Positions 36,706 through 47,448 of a stretch of DNA of 64,000 nucleotides are shown one piece after another (position 1 is the first letter of the stretch; each line of letters opens with the position of its first letter). The notes beneath the pieces were generated by a model. It did not search any database. It had not been told where the DNA came from and saw only the letters and a list, made by a program, of their open reading frames with translations. Source of the DNA: Delphinapterus leucas (lineage: Eukaryota; Chordata; Mammalia; Artiodactyla; Monodontidae); NCBI RefSeq assembly GCF_002288925.2, contig NW_022098069.1, positions 72,890,096 to 72,954,095 of the forward strand. Reading direction: 5' to 3'. A program made the translations under genes and the position numbers.

Positions 36706-37290
36706 AAAAAATAAATATACCCAGCACTCAATAAAGTAAAAACTGACAATGGTAAATATCCTGTAAAAAATTAACAAGCATGGAAAAAAATCAGGACAAT
36801 ACAACACATAATGAAGGGAAAAAAACAATCAATTGAAACCAAACCACTACTGACAGAGATATTAGAATTAGCAGACAATAACACAGCTTATAACAGACAA
36901 ATGAAACAGCTTATAACTTCATTCCATGTATACAAAAAGTTCAATGAAGACATGGAAGGTATTTTTTAAAGATGTAAACTGAGCTTCTAGAGATGCCAAC
37001 CACAATGTCCAAGATGAAAAGTACACTGAATGGGGTTAATTCAACATTAGATTTTGTGAAAGAAAAAAAATAGTGAACTTCAAGACATAGCGACAGAAAC
37101 TATGCAAAATGAAACACAGTAAGAAAAAAAAGAATCAAGTAAATAAAAACAAAAAACCCCACAACGTAAGTGAGCTGTGGGATAACTTCAAGTGGCCTAA
37201 CATAGGTGTAACTAGAGTTTATGTAAAGGAAGGGGACAGAAGAAATATTTAAAGTAACAGTGGTTGAAATTTTTCTAAATTTGAAGGAAA
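36706..37290 (+). mobile_element. HAL1 or L1M ORF1-region fragment
   Basis: CCCAGCACTCAATAAAGTAA, GAGATATTAGAATTAGCAGA, CTTCTAGAGATGCCAACCAC and GTGAGCTGTGGGATAACTTC match the ORF1-bearing part of old L1M or the half-L1 (HAL1) family. Frames are broken. It directly follows the 3' end of the host L1M, so it is a separate insertion. Confidence 0.65.
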
Positions 37291-40039
37291 AAAAAAAAAA
37301 CCCTTGGGCTGTAGAGCTGCAAATACACAGTCCTGCTCTAAGAGCTCAGTCTTATAAAAGAAACACACATTTAAAACAAATAAGCACAATAAAATTTGAT
37401 ATCTGCAATAATAGAAGCATGTTCAAGGAGGCAAGATTTCACAGAGAAGGTGACCACTAGGTAGCATTTTCAAAGATAAACTGAAATATGTCATGAAAAG
37501 AAGTCATAGGGACAGGGGAGTGGCATGAGAGGACATTCCAATCAAAATAAGTGGCATCAACAAAAGCACTGAGATGTGAAGCTGCATAGTATCTTCGGGA
37601 ATTTAACCAAGGAGGTGAAAGATTTATACATAGAAAACTATAAGGCTTTTTTTTAAAAAGGGCAAGTTCATTATAATTATGGGGAAAGGGGAAACAGATT
37701 AGTTAATGACACTGGAGTAAAGATGAGGATTACGACTTTGCATCCTCTGCTAACCTGCTTATTCTAAAAGTCATAGGAAACTATTACAGGATTTTAATTG
37801 GAAGGGTGGCTTCGTTAGTAATATTTGCATTTTGAAAGGTTAGAACAAGCCAAGCCTGGAGATAGGGGGACCAGACAGAAGCTGCTGCAATGGTCAAAAC
37901 TGGAGACAATGAAGGTTTGAACTATGGCAGGGTAACAGAGTGATAAAGGAGAGGAGAACTTGAGGAAATGTTTGAGAACAGACACTGGTTGATATTTAGG
38001 ATCTAAAATCAGTAAGCATGGATTATTTGTTGGCTCTGGGGAGATAATGAGGGAATCAGGAAGACTTTCAGATGCCATGTATGTACTACTTAAAAATACA
38101 GAGAAAATCTCCAGCCATTCTGCTTGTCTTCTAGGCTGCAGTTTCCTCCATTCTTTTTTCCTAATCATCATTTTTCCACCTATTCTCTGCCTTCCAGACA
38201 CCTGTTAAAACATTTTGTTTGTTCAATAAAGCCCTTCCTATTCTTCTCATTACATGTTTATTTCATTATCACCACCTAATTCTCATTTTAACATTTACAG
38301 GGGAGGGAGGTGTGTGCAAAAGGATGGACTTCATCTGCCATCTTGACCTGATGTACATCATACCACTTAGTGAAAATTAACAAGTGCCTAATTTAGGACC
38401 AAACCTTGCTGAAGCACATTCATTTACTAATGGAAAATTATGCCTATTTCTTGGCAGGCAATAGTTACTTTAAAATACTTTCATGTGTATTTTGTTCTCA
38501 GATTTGGATTTCAGTAGGATAATCATTATGGGTATTATTGGTCAGATTAAGCATGAACTTTTAGAAATGGAATATTTCACCCACATTTATTTTCCACCAT
38601 TTATTTTGCTGGCTTTACTTCTCTTCTTTCAAGCAAGAACAGCATCCTGCTCATTTCCATTTCGGTCTAGTGTCAATGTCCCCTTCAGAGCACTTCTCAT
38701 TTCCACAGAACAAAGCCCTTCCTAAGCCCAGGGATCATGGTTAGTGACCACATGGAATGCAAAGGGCAAGAAAAGCAGCCAAAGGGACAAGAAACAGCTG
38801 GAAACCACTGAAGAAACCTATAGAAAGAAAGTATGAGGAATAAAAGAATACAACTAATGTTTGATATCCAGTGTCACAAAATATTTTGGAAGTTTTCAGT
38901 TGTCTTTCCTGGGTAACAGCCTTAAAAATCTATGTCCACCATCTACCTTAAATCTTTTCTGGAATGAGGAGGTATCATGCCCACATATGAACTAAATCAA
39001 AACAGAACAGCAGTCATCAGCAAAGACTAAAATCTTACTGTGTGAAGGACAAATGAAGGTTTCTTTTGACAATAAAATGGCTCTGCCTTGATATTTTATT
39101 GATTTAGTGTTTTGACTTTTGACATCCAGTTTGAGAACTTTAGTTCATACCAGTTGAAAACTGTAATTCCTTCTCCCAGATCCATGAGTTCAGGGATTCT
39201 TGAAGGCCAGTGGCTCTTTACTTTAATTCCTCACTATTTTATGAAACTGCCTCTCCAATTTCTTGGTATCTCCAACAACAACAGAACCATATCTGCCAAG
39301 ATGCAGTAACTTCCAGTCAGATACCACCAAAGGAAAATAATGGCACCATAAATATTCACATAGGAAAATATGAATTTTGCCTTCACAGATAAATTTACTG
39401 CTCCAAGAGCATCAGAAACCATGTCCTGTTCCTACTGCTTACTATCCACTGCCCTGAGTATCCTGCTGGCGTCATGAGGCATCCATCGATATACTAGTGG
39501 AACACAACAGGTCAGGTTGGACAAGGAAACAATAGTTTCCCACCCAATTTTCAGAGTCCCCACTTTAATGAGAAAGGAAAGAACACTTCAGAGTCCTAAT
39601 ATAACTTGGACTTGATTCAGCAACTCTTAAAGCAGAAAAAGGACTTCGGTGGGAAGGACAGGGGTTTTGCATGGTATTAACTATTTTGATCAAAGGGAAA
39701 ATTGCACTTGCTGAATTTACTGCCACCCTGCAGTCATTAAACCAAAATGTCTTATATTCATCCATGAAAAATGGCATATACTTTTCACAACCAAAATAAT
39801 AGCAGAAAAGACATCCATAGCGTGTGCAGCCTCTATGAGAGGAGTGTTCATATTCTAAGGCTACTGACTAAGCCCTCACCATCCCAACAGGTATAGGTAG
39901 TGATGAGGAGACCTTTATCTGTGACTCTCTAACCAACCATATTAACTTATATTCATCATAAACATTGCAGAGCCTTTTCCTAACGGAAAAAAAAACAACA
40001 GCATTTCTTTATTTCTCTGGTGTTTTGGCATGACTGAAC
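37291..40039. other. Mostly unassigned DNA, with a possible ancient repeat
   Basis: From about 37490 to 38010 words such as GAAACTATTACAGGATTTTAA and GCTGCAATGGTCAAAACTGG recall an old mammalian interspersed repeat that I cannot name. The rest to 40039 shows no recognisable gene or repeat. A 128-codon antisense frame (38201-37815) overlaps the repeat-like part and looks fortuitous. Confidence 0.4.
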
Positions 40040-40268
40040 GATGGGTTTTAATACTTACTCAGAATCTATTATGTGTTGAAGACTGTGGATGTAACTTCAT
40101 ATATGTTATTTCATTCAATTCTGATGGCAATTCTGTAAAGCAGATGGTAAGCCATTTTCCAAAGGTGGAGACCTTTGCTCAGATAGGTTTGATAACTCAC
40201 CAAGTCCCACAGCAGAGCTGGGGTCTGAACACACTATTTAACTATACAATATCACATTGCTTCCTCTG
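40040..40268 (-). mobile_element. MIR SINE remnant
   Basis: ATTATGTGTTGAAGACTGTG, TTATTTCATTCAATTCTGAT, GATAACTCACCAAGTCCCAC and GCAGAGCTGGGGTCTGAACA are the reverse complement of the MIR order, including the conserved core. Confidence 0.78.
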
Positions 40269-40349
40269 GGCCACAATACACACACAGTTATCTTATTTTC
40301 CAGTTGTTTTCCCCTGTTTTCACTCATAGATCCTTGTATGTCTCCTAAT

Positions 40350-40528
40350 AAGTTTTGCCTAATAATTTTCATAACTTATTATTCCCATGTTTATTGTCCT
40401 TCCATCTACCGGATGGCGACCTCCTTGATGGCTGAAACCATGCCTGCCTTTTTCATCTTTGTATACAAAGCATGTAGCACAGAGCAGCGGGAGCTCAGTA
40501 TAATACTTGTTGAAATTAAAGGATAAGT
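40350..40528 (+). mobile_element. L2 LINE, 3' end
   Basis: GACCTCCTTGATGGCTGAAA, CATGCCTGCCTTTTTCATC, TTTGTATACAAAGCATGTAG and TACTTGTTGAAATTAAA match the L2 terminal region in order. Confidence 0.72.
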
Positions 40529-40559
40529 AGCTATTTCCCTCAGTGAAACTTCCACTCTA

Positions 40560-40992
40560 GCACACTAGTCAACTCACACTTCCCTAAATGTGCCACGCTC
40601 ATTTTGCCTCTGCAGTTTGGGTCCTAACCCTCCACATTCTTGGAAAGAGGCTCAGTCTTCCTTTCCCATACAACCCCTACCAAGCCACTAAGACACAGCA
40701 CAAGGCCTCTCTGATTCCAAGAATCAGTCCCGTTCATGGTGAAATGCTAACTCTCCTTCGTTTCTGAACTGACATAACTTATTTTCTATTCCCTTCATCT
40801 AAGGCTACTTTGTGAACTCATTTTTTTAGTGTGTAATTTGTTCTTATGAGTGTGTATGGGTTTTTTTCACCTCTAGATTAAAAGAGACATGAATTACTGT
40901 ATGTTATAATTCCTTTTCTCTTCCCTAAAAATCTAGCACTTAATTATGTACAAAGTATGTCCTTAAATATGTGCTGAATAAATAAATAAATG
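40560..40992 (+). mobile_element. L2 LINE, 3' end (second copy)
   Basis: CTAAATGTGCCACGCTCATT begins an L2-like stretch that ends AATATGTGCTGAATAAATAA, the L2 terminus. It lies directly behind another L2 3' end in the same direction. Confidence 0.6.
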
Positions 40993-42854
40993 AACACCTA
41001 GGAGGAGAAGGTCTTAGTAGAATATTAAAATAAAAAATGAACTGTATTATCTGTGGTGAAACAGGCTGCTGGTATGAAATCAAGACAGGGTACTTTATTA
41101 CCTGGGAGACTGGTTATGGAGCTTCAGCCTTTGCTTTCACCTAGGCAAAGCAGTAACCCTAGAAATATGTAAGAAGAAAGCATACTAAATGGGAACAAGG
41201 GGTTTCTTTCCCGTGCAGGAGTTTAGGCTCTTCCCACGGACCTCGTGCTCCTTCCAAAAAGAGAAAAATTCTGCCAACGAACAGAAGACATCCCCTATGT
41301 TCTCTCTCCTCTTTCCCCTCAACTTTTCTATTGCTGGCTCCAAGTAAATATATAGAACAGAAGCAAAAAGAAATTACTTATGGGATTTCCGGACAACTCT
41401 AGCTGTTACTGCACAAGGGATACACAAATAAATCATTATTTCATCATTCTCATCTGCCTGCAGAGAAAATTCAACAGCTCTCACCTGTCTTAATTTAAGT
41501 TGCCAATAAACAAAAAATAGATGCACCAGAGCTAAAAACTTGGAACTGTGAAGAAGAAACCTGTGTTATTTCAAACTAAATGAAGCTTGAAACATTTAGT
41601 TTGTTGAATCTCTCTTCATACAACTGTCTATGGCTGAATTTTCCATAAAGTAATAAACAGCCATTGAATTACTGCTTTATTCAGAGATGTCTGGCTCAGC
41701 AGGCTGTGATTTAGCCCCTCAGGTAAGTTCAGGTTTGACATGGTTTAGAAAGATCTGGTTAGGCTCTTGTTGCAGCAGCTGAAATCTTTCCACGGTCCCA
41801 GCAGCTAGAGAAGCCATGGTCCTTCAGCGCCCAGCGCCTTCCATGCAGCTGAGCTTGTGTTGCTGACTTCCACTATGAAAACAGTATGGGGCCTCAAGAC
41901 CCACAGACAAAATATAAATTTAAAAAATAATAATATACTCAGGGTTCCAACTGTCCACACATTTTCAGTTAGGTTGCACCTATGTTTTATTAATCAACAT
42001 GTGGTTTCAATTTTAACAACAATGCACATTTGTTCAAGAGCATGCTGGCTGTTAACTTCACTTCTCACTGTGTTTAAATATGTCATGGCCTGTGACTCCC
42101 TTTTAGGGGTCAAGTGTCTGGCATGTGCCTGCTATGTTATGGTCGGTATAATCTTATAGATTATCCAAACTGCAAAACCAGAATCTTTGATGTCAAAAGG
42201 CCTCTGTATACATAATAGCTATATAATGTATACCTGTATATATTAAACAAGAAGAAAGGTGTAAAGTAGAAAAAAGGACAAACAACTCATCAGCATGAAA
42301 CAGCCATTCCCTTGCTCTTTCTGGACTGACTGACACGCAGCAGTGTTAAGCTTTACTCCCTTTCCAAAATACAGAAGCCAAGCTGACCACCTTTAACTGT
42401 TGTTCACTTGGAGACTTCTTTCCTCACACTAAAGGATTATATTACACTTTGGAATTTCACAGCAGAATTTGATACCACTTAGTATTTATCGAAACATTTA
42501 TGTTCACAGCATTTAGTATTTCAACGTCCATGATTTATGGTTCTCTCACCTCCACACTTTTAGCTATAGCCCCTTTAAGGGGACATAAAAAGTTAATAGG
42601 AATTCATTGATCCTACCCCGAAGGCCATCCCTTTATGCTCAGCTATTAAGGATTTTTATGTTGTAAAAGAACATTGTGATGTGATTTGCCTAAATAACAA
42701 GGCCCTAGAAATCACATGAGAATTTTTGTTCCTTTCAAAAAAAAATGATAGTTTCCTGAAGTTCAAGAAGCATCTTCTAATTCTTAGAAACTCCTTTCAA
42801 ATACTGTCTCCCTTCCACTAGCTCGTTCTTCACCTTTACTACCATTATGTATAA
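40993..42854. other. Unassigned DNA
   Basis: No gene or repeat is recognised. The stretch 41670-41860 is more GC-rich than its surroundings. Confidence 0.4.
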
Positions 42855-43005
42855 AGGTAGATGCAGTAAAGAAAAGAGTACTATCTTCAAATCAGAAGAT
42901 CTGAATACAGATTCCAGCTCTATAACTTACTAGCAACAGTAGCTAATTCAACTCATTAAAACCTTTTATGATTTGGCTTCCTCAGATATTAAATGGAATG
43001 AAAAA
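42855..43005 (+). mobile_element. MIR-type SINE remnant
   Basis: AATCAGAAGATCTGAATACAG, ATTCCAGCTCTATAACTTAC and TTGGCTTCCTCAGATATTAA follow the order of the MIR head and core on the + strand. Confidence 0.6.
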
Positions 43006-43247
43006 TTCCAAATCACAGGGTCAATCTGAAGATGAAATTAGACAGAGAATGGAATAGTAACCACACAAATGTGTTTGTTAAATAATGGACCAAAGATTCA
43101 AAAAGACCAAAGTTTGAGAAAATTAGTTTCTTGTGGCTACCAGATAAATGAAGAAAAGAGCAACAGGATAAAAAATGCTGAGGGAAGAGAAAATTTGAGG
43201 ACACTAACCACAACGACCAACATTTATATTCAAAATACGCCTTCCAG

Positions 43248-43456
43248 GGCTTCCCTGGTGGCGCAGTGGTTGAGAGTCCGCCTGCCGATGCAGGGGACAC
43301 GGGTTCGTGCCCGGTCCGGGAAGATCCCACATGCCGCGGAGCGGCTGGGCCCATGAGCCATGGCCGCTGAGCCTGCGTGTCCGGAGCCTGTGCTCTGCAA
43401 TGGGAGAGGCCACAACAGTGAGAGGCCCGCGTACCGCAAAAAAAAAAAAAAAAAAA
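43248..43456 (+). mobile_element. CHR-type SINE, GC-rich young form
   Basis: It begins GGCTTCCCTGGTGGCGCAG, has GGTTCGTGCCCGGTCCGGGA in the tRNA-like head and ends in a poly-A of about 20. The 15-bp target duplication AAATACGCCTTYCAG lies at 43233-43247 and 43457-43471, with one mismatch. Confidence 0.96.
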
Positions 43457-43471
43457 AAATACGCCTTTCAG

Positions 43472-44154
43472 TCCTGCCTCACTCCAAGGCGCGAGAGCTA
43501 TACTGCAGTCACAAGACTGCCACACTGTGTTGCCATCCCTTGAGCTTCGTGGCATCAAAGGAAGCAGTTCAGACCAGATAACCAGTCACTGAATGGCCAA
43601 GGATCTCTTTTGGAATTTAATCCCAAATAATAAAGGATGCATTAAAGTTCATTTGCCACCACCGCTCACCCCTCCCCAAAGTTCTCAGTCCCCAAATCCC
43701 ATTCCTTCTTAGTGATACACTCCCTCAACTTAGGCATTTGAATAAGCATTATATCGCAGCAGAACAACTCAGAGGAATCTGAACCTAAATCCTATTTACT
43801 CTTCCCTTTCTATCCTACCAAACCATTTCATCAAGAAATCAAGATTTATTTAGGAAAGGGCTTCCTCTGAGGTTCCTCCAATTAAATCTAAGTTACATTT
43901 CATAATTTAATTAGTGCTTTCAAAGTAAGCTCCTCTGCCTTGGACAATGAACGGATCACCCTCTCTCAAAAGATGCAGAGAGGATGATGGCATTTGTCTT
44001 TGTGTTCTCAGGGCCTGTGATGCTGACAGGGGTCACATTTTGCAGGAAAATTAGCAGTTAGACTGGCAGCCTTATTTCCAACCATGGCCTGCTTCTTACC
44101 ATATACAAAACTGACAGGTCTCATGAGCATGCATAGCTTCAGCTATTACACCTA
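43472..44154. other. Unassigned DNA
   Basis: No gene or repeat is recognised. Confidence 0.4.
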
Positions 44155-44350
44155 GAGCCACACATCTAGTTCACACCTATCTCCTGGAATCTATAATATG
44201 GTTTCCAACTAGATATTCCCACTCAGATGTTCTACAGTATTTCAAATTCAAAATGCTCAAAACCAACTTACTGTTTCCCACCCATCATTTCTTGACCCTC
44301 AAACTTATTTGTTCTCCTGGGTTCCCTAGTTTGGATTAAAAACCTCAAAT
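44155..44350 (+). mobile_element. L2 LINE fragment
   Basis: CCCACTCAGATGTTCTACAG, TTTCAAATTCAAAATGCTCA, AAACCAACTTACTGTTTCCC and GTTCTCCTGGGTTCCCTAG follow an internal L2 order. Confidence 0.6.
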
Positions 44351-44372
44351 CCAGAACCGTAAGATATTATAC

Positions 44373-44932
44373 TGTCACGTATAATAAGAAATACACTTGG
44401 TCTTTGTCCACTGTTCCTGGCACAGAGCTCCTAAAACCCTTGGAACTTACAAAGTTATAACAGCAGCAAAGGTGTCTTTTGTTATGTTAATGAAGTGATT
44501 TTTGAACCCCACCTAAGGATGGTGGCTGGTTGCCTGAAGAGCCAACCTTGTGATTAGAGGGTTGAAAATTTCAGTCCCACTCCTCTGACTTCCAAGAAGG
44601 GGAGAGGGGCTGCAGGTTCAATCTATCACCAATGACCAATGATTTAATCAATCATGCCTATGTAATAAAGCCTCCATAAAAACCCAAAAGGATGTGTTTC
44701 AGACAGCTTGTGGGTTGGTGAACATGTGGAGATCTGGGGAGAGTGGTGCAATTAAAGATGGTATGTAAGCTACGAGCCTTTTCTCCACATATCTTGCCCT
44801 ATGTATCTCCTTTATCTGACTGTTTCTGAACTATATCCTTTTATAATAAACAGGTAACCTAGTAAGTAAAATGTTCCTCTGAGTTTTGTGAGCTGCTCTA
44901 GCAATTAATAAAACTCAAGGAGAGGGTCATGG
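44373..44932 (+). mobile_element. Old ERV LTR, left part (split by a younger LTR)
   Basis: GGTTCAATCTATCACCAATG, TGCCTATGTAATAAAGCCTC, CATAAAAACCCAAAAGGATG and an AATAAA signal at 44845-44850 match a common mammalian ERV LTR. The family name is not assigned. The likely start TGTCACG is at 44373. The LTR continues at 45624. Confidence 0.7.
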
Positions 44933-45225
44933 TGAAACAGGAGGGAAGGGGTCAGGGCACAACCTTTGAAAGAATGACATAGCCTAAGGACATGACATAA
45001 ATTGATTAGAACCAAATGGATCCAAGATGGCAGACAAGTCGACTTCCACTAGACCTTGAGCCTCAGTACACACTCACTGTAACACATCAGCAAGCTAAAT
45101 GATATACCCACAGGCGCCATGACAGTTCCAAGACTGACCACAAGGATCAAACTGGCATTGGCCCAATTCCTGGAAATCCCCGCCCCTTCCTGAAATAGCT
45201 GGAATACTCCTCCCACTCATTAGCC

Positions 45226-45250
45226 TATAAAATTACCCACCCCTATAAAA
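45226..45250 (+). promoter_or_regulatory. Two TATA boxes in the ERV1 LTR
   Basis: TATAAAA occurs at 45226-45232 and again at 45244-45250. They lie about 140-160 bases upstream of the AATAAA, the expected U3 spacing for a retroviral promoter. It is not shown which is used. Confidence 0.65.
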
Positions 45251-45283
45251 ACTGACAACCCCATACCCTGGGGCCTTTCTCAT

Positions 45284-45386
45284 CTTCTGAGATGGCCCAC
45301 ACTCTGTCTGTGGAGTATGTTTCTCCCAAGGTTGCTCTCGCCTTCTGAAATGGCCCACACTCTGTCTGTGGAGTGTGTTTCTCTCT
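45284..45386 (+). repeat. 58-bp tandem duplication inside the ERV1 LTR
   Basis: The unit 45284-45341 is repeated from 45342 (CTTCTGARATGGCCCACACT at each start). The second copy is cut off by the AATAAA region. Confidence 0.88.
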
Positions 45387-45387
45387 A

Positions 45388-45393
45388 AATAAA
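45388..45393 (+). terminator. Polyadenylation signal of the ERV1 LTR
   Basis: AATAAA lies downstream of the TATA boxes and the tandem duplication, where the R region is expected. Confidence 0.7.
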
Positions 45394-45520
45394 CCCACTT
45401 CTTACCTATCACTTTGTCTCTCACTGAATTCTTCCTGTGATGAGACATCAAGAACCTGAGCTTCAATAAGTCCTGAGACCAGGTGTGTGATCTCAGTTGG
45501 AAGACTGTGCGTTTTGGCCG

Positions 45521-45601
45521 GGTTCGAGTCCCAGCCACATGGGTTCAAGTCCCTATCTGGGTTTAGGCTGGGTTCAAGTCCTGGCACAGGGGTTCAAGTC
45601 C
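45521..45601 (+). repeat. Four B-box-like GGTTCRAGTCC motifs
   Basis: GGTTCGAGTCC at 45521-45531 and GGTTCAAGTCC at 45542-45552, 45571-45581 and 45591-45601 all fit the RNA polymerase III B-box consensus. They lie in the U5-like end of the LTR. No A box in the right place was seen. Confidence 0.75.
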
Positions 45602-45623
45602 CAATCTGAGGTGCACAGTTTCA

Positions 45624-45760
45624 ATGGGAACCTCTAATCTATAGTCCTTCAGAAGCAGAGGTGACAACCTGGACTTGTGACTGGTGTCTGAAGTGGGGGT
45701 GGGGGGAGGTACCTGAGGGAGCAGTGTTGTAAAACTGAAACTTTAACCCATGTATATGTT
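45624..45760 (+). mobile_element. Old ERV LTR, right part
   Basis: GAACCTCTAATCTATAGTCC and GTGACAACCTGGACTTGTGA continue the LTR interrupted at 44932. The 3' boundary is approximate because the end is decayed. Confidence 0.65.
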
Positions 45761-45993
45761 TATATCTTTTGAAAAACAGAAAGACAAAACATGAAATTTT
45801 TAAATGGTTACCTATAGGGAATAGGAATGAACAAGGTAGAGGAGCCAGGGACAGAAGCCACACTTCTTTGCAAATAGCTTACTCTGTAGATATGCCTTTA
45901 GAAACGTAATTATTTTATATAATTATAAAATAAATTTAATTTCACAAAGCAATTCCTAAAAACTGCAAATAAAATGAACATATATGTGTATAC

Positions 45994-46209
45994 TTTTTTT
46001 TTTTTTTTTTTTTTTTTTGCGGTACGCGGGCCTCTCACTGTTGTGGCCTCTCCCGTTGCAGAGCACAGGCTCTGGACGTGCAAGCTCAGCAGCCATGGCT
46101 CACGGGCCCAGCTGCTCCGCAGCATGTGAGATCTTCCCGGACCGGGGCACGAACCCATGTCCCCTGCATCGGCAGGCAGACTCCCAACCACTGCGCCACG
46201 AGGGAAGCC
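45994..46209 (-). mobile_element. CHR-type SINE, GC-rich young form
   Basis: On the minus strand it begins GGGCTTCCCTCGTGGCGCAG and ends in about 25 A (poly-T at 45994-46018). A clean target duplication could not be read, perhaps because of the AT-rich flank. Confidence 0.94.
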
Positions 46210-46732
46210 CAATATGTAAACATTTAATGGCATAACCATACAGAGAGTACCTATTACAACTGATTCTAAAATACAATAATTTAGAGTAACTTAAAATACA
46301 GTAATGATATATCTTAAGTCATTTTCAGTAGTCATACTGTAGGTTGGCATCATTATTCTGAGACGGTTGAATATATACTGTGAAATAATGCACATAAGTA
46401 CTTATTTTGGTGTTGTTAAGAACCAAGATTTTCAACAAGGTTGAAAGGAGATAAAGATATAAAACAGATAATTAAAAACTCTTTAGTCCTGGTTTTAAGC
46501 AGCAGTAAGAATTCATGGTCTATTTTATCTTCTAAAAATAAATATATTTATTTATATTATATATATATTTGCCCTCATGATGTCTTAACATCAAATCCCA
46601 CTAAAAGGAATCAGGGCTTTTTGAAAAAAATGACTGAATCCAGGTCAGGGACAGGAAATGCACAAGATGAGCCTGGAACATCTTGTCATTCCAGAAGCAA
46701 AGAAGCTATCAAAAAGTACTGGGTGGGGGAGG
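46210..46732. other. Unassigned DNA
   Basis: No gene is recognised. A TA-rich stretch lies at about 46535-46572. The left target duplication of the next L1 is at 46711-46732. Confidence 0.4.
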
Positions 46733-47212
46733 TAAATGAGGTATCACCTCACACCAGTTAGAATAGGCATCAGCAGAAACTCTACAAACAACAAATGCTG
46801 GAGAGGGTGTGGAGAAAAGGGAACCCTCTTGCACTGTTGGTGGGAATGTAAATTGATACAGCCACTATGGAGGTCCCTTAAAAAACTAAAAACAGAATTA
46901 CCATATGACCCAGCAATCCCACTACAGGGCATATACCCTGAGAAAACCATAATTCAAAAAGACACATGCACCCCAATGTTCACTGCAGCCCTATTTACAA
47001 TAGCCACGACATCGAAGCAACCTAAATGCCCATCAACAGACTAATGGATAAAGAAGATGTGGCACTTATATACAATGGAATACTACTCAGCCATACAATG
47101 GAAAGAAACTGGGTCACTTGTAGAGATGTGGATGGACCTAGACACTGTCATACAGAGTGAAGTAAGTCAGAAGGAGAAAAACAAATACCGTATATTAACG
47201 CATATATGTGGA
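46733..47212 (+). pseudogene. L1 ORF2 C-terminal remnant
   Basis: [20 protein letters not shown] leads into [20 protein letters not shown] and [18 protein letters not shown]. The frame stops early (47042-47044) with TAA in place of the usual codon. This cysteine-rich C-terminal end belongs to ORF2 only, with no endonuclease or RT present. Confidence 0.85.
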
Positions 47213-47426
47213 ACCTAGAAAAATGGTACAGATGAAATGGTTTGCAGGGCAGAAATCGAGACACAGATGTAGAAAACAAATGTATGGACACCAAGGGGGG
47301 AAGGTGGCGGGGGTGGGGAGTGGTGGTGGGATGAATTGGGAGATTGGGATTGACATGTATACACTAATATGTATAAAATAGATAACTAGTAAGAACCTGC
47401 TGTATGAAAAAAATAAAATTCAAGAA
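46733..47426 (+). mobile_element. 5'-truncated L1 (694 bp)
   Basis: It begins at the MRYHLTPVR block of late ORF2 and ends ACCTGCTGTATGAAAAAAAT followed by AAATTCAAG and A. The perfect duplication of 22 bases ending AGTACTGGGTGGGGGAGG lies at 46711-46732 and 47427-47448. The 3' end is shorter than in the other L1 copies, so it belongs to another 3' end type. Confidence 0.95.
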
Positions 47427-47448
47427 AAAAAGTACTGGGTGGGGGAGG

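Larger units (their letters stand above)
44933..45623 (+). mobile_element. ERV1-type solo LTR (691 bp) nested in the older LTR
   Basis: It starts TGAAACAG and ends CAGTTTCA, so the ends form a perfect 6-bp inverted repeat with the retroviral TG...CA. ATGG flanks it on both sides (44929-44932 and 45624-45627), the 4-bp duplication made by gammaretrovirus-like ERV1. Removing one ATGG plus the LTR restores the older LTR text. No gag, pol or env is present, so it is a recombined solo LTR. Confidence 0.92.

Noticed and set aside
37815..38201. 128-codon antisense frame
   Set aside because: Low-complexity composition without any known motif, partly over a repeat-like stretch; a chance frame is more likely.
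41715..41735. Perfect splice-donor word CAGGTAAGT
   Set aside because: A 9-base match is expected by chance in 64 kb, and no paired acceptor or open exon is visible.
43260..43330. tRNA-like structure in the SINE head
   Set aside because: It is the tRNA-Glu-derived head of a SINE, with poly-A and target duplication, not a tRNA gene.
43013..43558. 181-codon antisense frame
   Set aside because: Its middle is the complement of the CHR SINE and its poly-A; the rest is unremarkable. SINE-derived frames recur at every SINE in the window.
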